64,000 nt of DNA. Origin: Siphonodentalium dalli (lineage: Eukaryota; Mollusca; Scaphopoda; Gadilida; Siphonodentaliidae). Positions 13,201 to 25,200 of the stretch are shown here, in pieces. The notes under the pieces are model-generated. The model was not told the DNA's origin. It made no database searches and worked only from the letters and a program-made list of their open reading frames with translations. The stretch spans positions 53,547,899 through 53,611,898 of the forward strand of contig CP136067.1 of the NCBI GenBank assembly GCA_032622095.1, written 5' to 3'. A program made the translations under genes and the position numbers. How positions within the stretch are numbered: position 1 is the first letter of the stretch; each line of letters starts with the position of its first letter.

Positions 13201-16200
13201 TCAGTCTCCATAGTTGTGAAAGAAGGATGCTGCTGAGTAATCCCACAGACCTATGTCTGTTTGTTTAAATTATTATCTCAACACTTCCTAAGGGAACTAT
13301 TCATCAATGAGTATTTAGTAAAGAAAGGGTTAAGTTTGTACTAATTTTGATTCAGATGCAGAAACTGTACATGATGCACCAACATTGTCTGTAAGGATTG
13401 CTTGGCACCTAGTACATAACATCAATATCACAAATATTCCAATTGAGAGGGCTGCATTTCGTTTACACTGATTCTCTGTTTCTTTTTTTCAATTTTGCTC
13501 AACTTTTAGTATAATGTAAAATTCTTCAATTATTGCTTTTGGCAAAAAAAAATATAATGGTATCACAGACAATTAACTCATAAATAGCTTAGTCTCATAG
13601 ACTATAATTAAACATTGAAAACATATGAAATCGTCAATATCCTGGAAATGCAGAATATTGATACAAGAGACAGTAACAAAAAATTGTCAAGTTACAGAAA
13701 CCTTGATAGAGTTTTAGGCCATTTTTTTTCTTTCTTAATTTGGGAGTATTGCCTGTCAAAATGACGGGTATCAATGTTCTTTGCTACTTTATGGTAGTAT
13801 AGTATCTTGAATTTTTTTTATCATTTTTATTGGAAATTAGGCGAATCGAAGACACGCTGTAGGATATGGTCCAAATTTGGGCTAAATCGAACATAAGAAT
13901 GAAAAGTTATTAATGCACAAAATGTGTGACAGAGTTACACACATAACTTATCTTTAAAAATAATTATCCGTGTACCAGCAAATAAAAATAGAGTGGCCTA
14001 ATAAGCTTTAACCCTTTCATGATGGTAGGTACGCTGGTGTCGCATTAAAGACCCTGCGATGCATTCTCTTATATATGCGAGTCTCCCATAGGGAGCCTGG
14101 CATAAATATAAGATAATGCTCTGGCTTACAAGGCCAATGTAAATATTGCTAGGCCAATGTATTCTCTTATACCGGTATATGTGAGGCTCCCTATAAAGGC
14201 GACTCACATATAAGAGAAAGCATTGGCACAGGTTTTTTGCAAAATTTCAGGAAGCTCCAGTTAATGGTTATGAAGGAGATCTAGATTTCTGCAGCATCAG
14301 GTGTTCATGTAGTTTGCTGCAATTAAAATATGAGAATCATTGTATCACCTTCTGCAACTGGAAATACCAACATGCCTACTATTCCATTAAAGAATATAAC
14401 TTAAGTTTCAAATCTTTGAACAGCTTCAAGTTTTATATGTGGTTTACTCGCTGGTTTAGCCACAAAAAAATTCCCAGGCAGAGTTCAAACCTCAAGTAGG
14501 TCTCTTTTTATTTATATGAAGACATTGATAGAGAACACTATGATAGCTGATGTTAGCCAATTGTTGGAACTTTTAGTTCTAGGATTCTCGTAAATCTTTG
14601 TATAAATCTTTATATATACATGTACATGTAGTTGTGTTGTGATATCCTCTCAGATTTCGACCAGTGGTTTAATTACTTGCTTTGTCTTTTATTGCATCAA
14701 ATAATTTTTGATTTCCTTTTTCAGTCTTCAAATTTACTAAACAGTCAACATTGTGTTTCTGTATTGCACATTACTACTTTTTTTAACTTTAGCTTTATTT
14801 TTAAGCACCTATCAGAGACCAAGTTGCTTTCATCTAAACAGCATGCGATATCACATATGGTAGAGGGTGGTGTAGGGTGAACGCCAAATTCATGCCTATC
14901 ATAGCACAAATGCCATGTTCAGACCCGGAACAGACATGAATTTTGGCAATGAATACACCACTTGCATAATTGAAGATTAAATATACTTATTGCCTTGAAT
15001 TGTAGTATAGAGGACCTTGAAAACCCTTGATAATTTCACATAAATGGCGTTGTTTAATGATACTGTGCTCTTTGCGAGAAACTAAACAACACTCGACCTG
15101 TATTTTTTCTGACACAAAGTATGTTTTGTGAATAATATCGCATCCAAATCATTATGCTGTACTATTAGTATATTTTGAGGAAATTATCATAATTTGATAA
15201 ATGATATTTCTAAATTATAACCTACAATGAACGCCGCCCGTCCCTTTAACAATCACACATCAGACCCAATGAAATTCAAGGCCCTTTCTTAACTAAATGG
15301 ATTCTCCCGCACAGTTCTGTATCTGTATCTGTAGAATGTCTGTGGCCTTAGGCACACAGTTATAAAAGTTGCATATTGGAATGGTCTATTATTCATTTGG
15401 AGTGGTGTTCAGGATACATAACTTTGGTGGGCTTCTAAAAATGTCATACCTGTAATGCCCTAATTAATCGACTGCTTAACCACAACAGAATTATGGGTAA
15501 CTTTTCGGGATTTAGTCGGAAATATGGCTTGTTGCCATTCATCGGACAGCTCTTGGGGAGAGCTTTCCGATGAATGGCAACAAGCCATATTTCCGACTAA
15601 ATCCTGAAAAGTTACCCATAATTCTGCTGCGGTTAAGCAGTCGATTAATTAGGGCATTACTGTACCTGCAGTGCTAATTAGATACAACATTTTAGAGCCC
15701 ATCGACGATAAGCAGATGACAGATGGAGAGAAAAAAACGATATTAGAAGAGCAGAAGGATTCCTATTCATTGGTGGGAAATGTTCAGATAATAAGTTAAA
15801 TGAACTTACTATCTGAACATTTCCTTAAGGCCCTAAAAGACGTTGATGCGAGCAACGCGTATGATGTGATCATTGGGATTTCTGCGTCAATGGCACCAAA
15901 ATATTCTCATGGAAATTCCGTCATCCTACATTGGGGGTTGATCCTCTCCTTTGTTTTGCATCTTCAAATGGCAACATGGCAGCAAGTCATCACATATAGT
16001 AAATATCTGGTCGTTTTTCACAAGGGACTGTAGGCTCATTAGTCGAGTCGAGTCAATGACACTGAAATAGTCTTTTGAATGCCATGTCCATCCATATTCC
16101 ACCCATTCTGTGTATGTTTTGTATCATGCAGAGCCTTGTTATATAACACTTCATACTTAGAACTGCTATACTATGTTGAATTTGAAGGAGCCGTTCTGTT

Positions 16201-19200
16201 TGCAACGATTGAAAATGGCAATGTTCACAGATTCCACATCCGTTGTCTATCTCCGTAATTGAAAAAAAACAAAAAAACACGCGAGTAAACGCACTGAGCG
16301 TCAATACTGAAGTCGCGTCCCTGTCTGAATAGCCCTTAAGGGAAATGAGTAATTAGTATAGAAAGGGTTAAAACTGTGCATTCTATACTGATAGCAGGAC
16401 AATTTCTCATTATCTGAAATGTTCAGATAATAAGTTCATTGTAATGATCGATATACTTGTAGTATGACTGACTGATGATTTTCGTCAAGTAAACGTGGTC
16501 ATTTATAACAATATTCCATGATCTACAGAAATACTTGTGGGTATATTTCAGTAATCATTGCTATAGGAGATGCACAAGATAGAACTGACGCAGATGGGGT
16601 GGTTATCCGTAAGTTTTTGTGGCACAGTCTGGTGGCTGTTCTATTTTTATCCCACCTTGACGAAATAACCACCTCGCTTTGACAACCGGAAGCTATTTCT
16701 ACCCTTGTAACTAATCACTTAGTATTTATTGATAATCACTTTATTTAGTTCAGCAAAGTACACTCACATTCTATTTCTTATTAGTCATTAATAATAACGT
16801 AACATTTTGACATCATCTGATTCAGATTTTGACGTTTTAACCCTTTCTGTACTGAATGTATTCTCCCACCGAGTTTTAAGAGTAATATTTAATCATAAGC
16901 TGTCAATCCATGGCATACTGCAAAAACAATTGGATCCCACACATTTTGCCATTAAGGTTATTTCTCAATAACCTAAATTTCTTCATCACTTTCCTGCTAC
17001 AGAAATGACAGCTGCAGCGACGAGTGACCATGCCTATACCGTGTGCCTAAAAATGTACATGAAAACTATTTGATAATTCCTTTAATTTAAAATGGAATTT
17101 CCTGTTGCATCAAAACTCCTTGAGGCAGGACTACCCTGCGAATAACATTACTGTTAATTAATCATCAGTACTTCAGTGCATAAGCACCTAGAGAAATCAA
17201 CAAGACTCATACGTTCTAACATTTGCAAAGAAATAAAGTTTCAGAAACTAACAACTCATGTCACAGCAGAGATATGTCTGGAACACGTATATAGGTGCTG
17301 CCACTGACCATGCAGTGCATGCACACATTCACTAGCCAATCACAACCATCAAATTTATGAAGACACTTGGTCATCGACAACTGGATTCTTGATTGACAAT
17401 TTCAACTTTAGGTGTCCTTTTCTTCGGAAAAAATCTCAAAGTTGTATGCTCATTTTACTTCTATACCTTCTACTTATGATGGTCTCCAATGTAATGATGG
17501 ATTAAATTATAAGAAATATCTCTTGTTTCGATTAAGGTTATGAGTTATAACCGAAATGTTTGAAAGCAAATTTACTGTAACTCGCTATGCTCGCATTATA
17601 GAATTTGTCTTCAAACTTTTCAGTTATAACTGCATAACCTGATTCAAAATAATAGTTATATCTTAAATATATAGTGATGGTCTATTATTTATTTGGATGA
17701 GTGTTCAGGAGAATGAGCAGACGACAGACAAACATAAAAATATTATAATGCAGAAGGATTCCTGTTCATTGGTAAGAAATGTTCAGATGATAAGTTCAAC
17801 ATACTGCTGTTTGTTGAAATTATTATCTGAACATTTTCTAAGGGAGTATTTAGGAATGAGTATTTATTGAGCATTTAGTAAATAAAGAGTAACATGTTAA
17901 CCAAAAATCTTACGGATAACTACCCTTCACACGTCTGACTGGTGAATATGAAGGAAACTTGGTCTCTTCCTACATCGTGCCATGGTTTCATATTTATCTC
18001 ATCGTTAATTGGCTATGTATATGTGTTGAGAACATTAACCCTTGTATGACTGGAGCTTCCTGAAATTTTGTGAAAACCCTGTGCTAATGCATTCTCTTAT
18101 ATATGCAAATCTCCCATAGGGAGCCTTGCATATATAAGAAAATACATTGGCCTAACAAAATTTACCTTGATCTTGTAATCCAGTGCATTCACTTATATAA
18201 ACATGTATGTGAGGCTTCCTATGGGAGCCTCACATATATAAGAGAATACATTGGCCTAACAACTTTATCTTGTAAGCCAGTGCATTCTCTTATATATGCG
18301 AGGCTCCCTATGGGAGACTTGCATATATGAGAGAATGCACTGGCACAGGATCTTAAATGCTGCACCAGCACAGCTCCCATTGTGAAGGGTTAATTGGCTA
18401 TGTACATGTATATGTGTTGACAACATTAAAGAGTAATCAGGGTTTCAGTTCTTCATTTCCGTTTTCACCATTTCCAAGATTTGATTTGTAATGGCATATG
18501 CCTATGTCTGATGTTGTAAAGAGAATAGAAATAATTGATGCCAATTGACCATATGGTACATACATCAATGCTTTAGAAATGAAAAGTTTCTCGCCATAGC
18601 ACATTTACATCCGCTGTTGCCATCCAGGATACCATCTAGTCGTTTATACATGTATGAGGAAAAAGAGGCTATTTGTCAGATAAAAATTATATATAAAACA
18701 AGATGGCATCATTCAGGTGGCAATTCTTGCCTCAAATCAGTTTCTTTATGGAATCTAAAAAAAATGCAAAACATGTTTCATAAAATTGGCTCAGAACCCT
18801 GAATACATCTCTAATTGAACCAAGTGAAATATTATTCCATTGTGAAACAATATACTTTGTTTATACTAAAATTATTAGTTTACATAGCTTAGAATACACT
18901 TCATCAAAGTCTCAGGGATTCGATCCGAGTCCATAATGATATGATATGAAACTTTACTTGTTAACAGCCATCCTTGTTTTAGGGATGTCTGATGGTTCAG
19001 TCACGGGCCAATCGACGATGGCACAGGTTCAAACCCTGGTTCAGGAATTTTGTCTTGGGTTTGGTAATGACTCGGATCAACCCTCTGAGAGTTTGGTGAA
19101 GTGTATTTTAAGGCATGTAAACAAAAATCTTTCCATACAAATGGAATTGAGAAAGCGATATCTTAGTTGTTTTTGCTGGAGTTTTGAGGAGTAAAGATGT

Positions 19201-22200
19201 GAGTATTGGTTTTAGATTACTTGGTCAAAGAAATCATTCATATTCGACTCATCACCTCATTGATTTTATTTCAAGGTTGTCGAGCAAAGAAACAATTTTC
19301 CCGTGAGTTCAATTGCAAGACCGCACTTAATGATGAAGATACATGTATATATAGAATGTCCACTTAATTTGACGGGATACACGGTTCATTATGGTTTTTG
19401 TTCAGTGTGATTCATCATACATAGCTGATCATACAAGCATAATTCAACCTGTTATCTTGTCAAACGATGTGTATATTCCTGTTATCCATCACACAATTTA
19501 AATTAGCTGTCGAAAGAGCTACATGTAGCATTCTCTGTCAAAAATATCACTCATGTTTCAAAAGAAAAGCTACAGAAGGCTTTCGCGATGTGTACAGCTG
19601 AAAATTTTTACCAAGTTTGTTAACACTTCCATGACTGGAGCTTTATTACGAAAACTCTGTGCCAATGCATTCTCTTATATATATGCGAGTTTCCTATAGG
19701 GAGCCTCGCGTATATAAGAGAATACATTTGCCTAACAATATTTACCTTGACCTTGTAAGCCAGTGCATTCTCTTATATATGTGAGGCTCACTATGGGAAA
19801 CTCATATATAAGAGAATGCATTGGCACATGATCTTAAAGGCTGCACCAGCGCAGCTCCCATTATGGAAGGGTTAAACTATTATTACCAAGAAGAACATCG
19901 AAAATAGAAGTTATTTTTTCTTATTTTCATTATCAATAATTCTCAAGTGATGAGATTCTGTGTGTAGAAAGCATTGTTGGTAAATATGAACTGTAACAGT
20001 AAGGCACGTTTACGTATTCAGCAACAAACAGTAACTCTAAAATACAGTACGCTAATTATGATCAGTTGCACTCCACTTTGTATTTTCTCATTAAATTATT
20101 TGCGACAGCACTGGCAGCACTCAATTGGCCTTATATTGTCTTCTTGTATTAACTAAAATTTGGATACCTCGAGAAGCAGATATTCATTTAGGCGATATAA
20201 GCTACTTGGGTATCATTCGCACAAGTTGCAACTTGTTCTTTGATAGGCGAAGTTTCCCATTGAGAATGCCTCGAGGTGCTTTAACTGTTTATGATCATGT
20301 GATGGATAAATATCAGGTATCAAAGAAGCTTTGCCAATGAACTGACCAGGGTTTTCTTATTTGCTTCTAAGTTCACATCTTGGGACTTTTTGCAATGTTG
20401 TGGCTTTTAAGTTCACAATTAATCAACATGTGCTGTTTATCAATTAACTCATATATTTTTAACTATTATTATAAAACTAAATGAGACGTATATTCTATTT
20501 TACTTTTAATTAATGTATAGTGACATATGAATGAAAATTTATTCAACGTAATCATACAGTCACATGATCTGAGTCTCCATATTGTGGTATGAAGAAATAG
20601 ATCGCTCCAATGCAGTGATACAAGGTTTATTTTAGTGTGTCTCATATCATGACAATTGCCTGCATCTCCCAAGGAGTCACTGATGTTATTATGGAGAAAA
20701 CTTTAAATAATTTTCATCAATTTTGTGTTGGCAATTAAAATTATTTTGTGGACATAGACTACCTTTGATTAAATTACAGTCTGAAGACACCAGTAAAATC
20801 GAATGCAAAAGGTGAAAGATACCATTATGGCTTGAATTTTTTTTATTAATTATAGCCGTTTATATTGGCAATTCCTGTAAACCTCAAGGGAGTTATGCAG
20901 TTTTGTTCTGGTTCAAAGGATTGTGATATGAAAACAGATCATAGTACTCTTATGATCCATTCTGTCAGAAAAGTTTTGCAAACTACAGGACCATGCATGC
21001 AAACATGTACATTGTATGTAACCCAAATCGGTTTTTATTTTAAATTTGTTTTAAAACATATATAAACGTATGTCTGATGGGATAAACTAGTACATGAGCT
21101 GTGGAAATTAAATATACACATTCAAAAATCAGTAATCGTTAAAAAAGGCATATTTATAACTGAAATTTACAAGGTATTGATTGTGTCCTGATTTTGAACA
21201 TCAAACACACCTCAACCATTTAATAGATGTTCGTAAAATGCACAAAAACTCCTTTCTCTTGTAAGTACAATGACTCCTGCAACAACTATCTAGCTCATCC
21301 ACTGCATGAATTCCAGATAGCAACTAATCGAATGTCTGAAGCGACTGTTTAGAGATTACATTAGTGACATAGGATTCCTGGCCTTGAGACTACAATGTAT
21401 AGTCATTAAATTGAAGATAACTAATATTGATATTCATATTATAAAATTATTAATCACCTAATTATTCCTTAGCTTCAGGCCTCACCTTGCGAGGTAACTT
21501 GGAAGAATTCTGTTATCTTCTGCAATCTTCTTTCCATTGCCTACCATTTGCACAGGTTAATGAGTGTTCTGTTCTCTACTCGTTTTATTTCCTTGCTTGC
21601 AGAAGTTTGCTAAAAAGGTTGTTGGTAATGCTATGTATTTTGTTTAGGATCAAGGTATCGAGGTGTATAAAGATCAGGTATTTTACAAAACTTGTGTTTC
21701 ACTGGATATACCCATTCGATAAACAGGTTGGGATTTTAATTTTTTCTCGTTGGGTCAGTGTTACTGTTAGGTCAACAAGTATGAAATCTTTAACACAGAG
21801 TGCAATCCTATAATACAATAATTGTGTTGTCAAACTGAAAAAAATTGATGATTGCCAGAAACGTGACATGAGAATACTAAAAACGTAGCTTGTTGACACA
21901 AAATAAGTGATATGATTTGCTTGGGTATTGGTCAGACATGTTAAGTTTTGAAAATGGCAATCCGGGAGATTTTGGGGAGGGACCACCTCCAATTTGTGAC
22001 CAAATTTCCTGTTCACCAACTGGTTTATTATATATATCACCTGCAATAGGCAATCACCTGTTAAACACAACCACCTAATTTTTGGTTCAAAACACAAATT
22101 CCACCTGTGTTGATCGAGAGACCACCACCATTTATTAAAGAGAAAGAAGCAGACACTTTGTTTAAACTAAGTAAAAATACTCAGAATTCCGCCGGATATG

Positions 22201-25200
22201 CGCGAAACTGAAAGTATAAAATTGGAATAAATTACAAAATGGACTCATCTTACAGTTTAACCCCCAAAAGAAATGGACTTATTCAACCATTTATTAAAAC
22301 ATTTTAAGCAGCAGAAACCATGTTTAAAATAAGTAAAAACGAACCTGAGTTGCACAGGACCCGCAAACGAAATGGACACATTCCGTTCGCAATGCATACC
22401 ACTAATCAGATTAATTCATAAGTATCCATTACTTAGAAATGTTCATCAATGGGGCCTTACAATACAGCTGCACACTTGTGATTTTATGTATTGTATACTA
22501 TAACAACACCCTTTATACATGTGGCTTCACCAGAGTGTTAAAATAAATTATTATCAGTCACAGTTCACCACTGGTCAGTCTTCAATCAGACATCAAAAGT
22601 TACGGATGCTACATTCTGTGACTGTTAATGTGTGGATATTTACGGTACCGGAAATAAGAAAATCACTGTCATGGGAAAAACCCCACAAATTCACATCGTT
22701 TTTTTTTATTTTGAATGCCGGGTTTTGCTGAATCCGGGAGAAATTGGGGGTTATCCATATTTGCGGAATTGCCGTGGCTATCCGGGAGTCTCACGTACAA
22801 TCCGTGAAACTTAACAGCTCTGGTATTGGTCATGAATATCCACATCAGCATTGTATATCTCTCTGTTTATAATTAGTGGATAATCATCTGGTATTTGGTG
22901 ATTGAGAAAGGTCCAAGTAACAAAGCGAATCTAAGCTAAGACTTCAGCTTGCCATGTCGGAGTATATGCTGTATAATATGTATTTTCAGCCCAGTTTGAT
23001 GACAGGAACTCAAGAAAAACGAACAATGGTCGGCTTCGAATTAACCTTGAAGATTATAAGTTGTTTTAATGCTCAATTAATTCACACAAAAGTGTTATTA
23101 ATTATGTTATCATCTCTTTTGTGTACTTTGCCGTATTAATTCACACAAAAGTGTTATTAATTATGTTATCATCTCTTTTGTGTACTTTTAGAATATAATT
23201 TATCTCTGTAAAGCTTACCGTGAATAGCTTTGATTTCGTTGTCATTCAATATTCGTGGTTAACCCTTTCATGACGGAGCTGCACTGGTGCAGCATGAAAA
23301 ATCCTGTGCCAGTGCATTCTCTTATATATGCAAGCCTCCCATAGGGAGCCTCACATATAAAAGGGATTGCACTGGCTTACAAGGTCAATGTAAATATTGT
23401 TGGTCCAATGTATTCTCTTATATATGTTAGGCACCCTATGGGAGACTCACATATATAAGAGAATGCATTGGTACAGGGTTTTTGCTGAATTTCAGAAAGC
23501 TCTAGTCACGGAAGGGTTAATTAAAAAAAAAGATAATTTCGTGGGGACATGAATTTGTGGATTAGAGATGTTATTTTTCCATCTAAAGTTCTCAACATGT
23601 TCAGCTATATACCAGTACTAGGTATTATGACAGTTTTGGGTAGTCGTTGTTAAGAACTGAGATGCTGATAGGTCATTGTTTTAATAGTCATTGTGTTAAC
23701 ACTTTACCCAACAAACCGGCCAAAACCGGCCAAATAAATCTTCAACAGCCTAAAATATCTTCAGTCTGTCTCAATAGAACCATACAAATATGGATATCAT
23801 TGGAACCGGCTCCTTGACCACATTGTGATAGTTACAGTTATGCCCTGTGCCAATGCATTCTCTTATATATGCGAGTCGACCATAGGTCGCCTCGCATATA
23901 TAAGAGAATGCTTTAACAATTTTATAATTTTTAATGTGTTAAGCCAATGCATTCTCTTATATATGCGAGGCGACCTATGGTCGACTTGCATATATAACAG
24001 AATGCATTGGTACAGGGCCGTTATGTTGGGTAAAGGGTTAATAGCTAACGTCTTTATTTAAAACTTTGGCTAGATAGTTATAACATTGTTTTATTTAACC
24101 GGCATGTGACAAAACCATTAGCCTTTATTGAATATGAAATCTGATTAACTGTTTTTGCACAAAATAATATAGAATTGATCAGAGAACATAATATGTTCAC
24201 AATAAACAATAGGCTATGTTATATAAATTATTATGTTTTGTCTTGCCTTCCGTGTTTTATTACACCAATTTCATGACAAACTGAAAATGGACATAACATA
24301 TTATCTTCGGTCTTATCTCTTTCATTGTACATTAATATTACGTCCACCAATGTAGTTTCAAATACTTTGTTGGCTCTTGAATTTGTAGTATGGCCATATC
24401 ACGATATCGCATGAATTAAAATGATTTTTTCTGTTTGTGTGTTAACACCAGCAGATATTTTTAATTTTATTTATCATTGTTGTGGAAATTTAAAATATCC
24501 TTGCCATATTACAGGTGATCTGGCTGAAAAGTTGAATGAACTGAATGAGTTTTACATGAAAAAGGAGGCCTGCACAGGCGAAGACTGCAATAAATTCAAG
24601 CTTGAAGTGAGTCCGTATTTTGTAAAGCCACATAAAGTTTTCTAGGTCATGCCATGAATCTTTACTCTGGTTAATGCCGTAGAGATCCTATTCCACCAGT
24701 ACAACACCTTGGAACTTTTTAAAGTTTTTCACAGGGAATCTTATAAAGTCGAAAAAATAACACGGGAAATATATTTCTTTGCTATTATCTATTCCTCATT
24801 AATGTACTTCACTGTAGGTGGATGTCCCAACCCAAAATTGCATGCTTTTGTCTGACTTTTATGAGCTGATATCGCAATAAACATTAAACTAAATACCCAG
24901 GAGAAATTCCATAATTGTAAGCGACACAATGCAAAATCGCAAATTCACTAAGATCAAATTTCAAGTTGGTACCTTCACCTACAGTATTAACCCTTTACCC
25001 AACAGAACGACCCTGTGCCAATGCATTCTCTTATATATGCAAGTCGACCATAGGTCGCCTCGCATATATAAGAGAATGCATTGGCTTAACACATTAAATA
25101 TTATAAAATTGTTAAAGAATGTAAGAAAAAATGGTAAAAAGTGTTAAAAAAAGATTTTTTTTAGGCCAATGCATTCTCTTATATATGCGAGGCGACCTAT

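Noticed and set aside
18910-19060. tRNA-like T-arm words (GGGATTCGATCC, GGTTCAAACCCTGG)
   Set aside because: No acceptor, D or anticodon stems could be assembled around them.
20856-21017. Exon with LKGVMQF taken as part of the TTC17 linker (vertebrate LKLIRCMQF)
   Set aside because: Its upstream border is phase 0, which does not fit between the phase 1 borders at 12087 and 24515, and it lies downstream of the acidic exon that should follow it. It is kept only as part of a possible separate gene.
21479-21493. 15-nt phase 1-1 micro-exon for TTC17
   Set aside because: Too short to support; GT and AG pairs in matching phase at this size are expected by chance.
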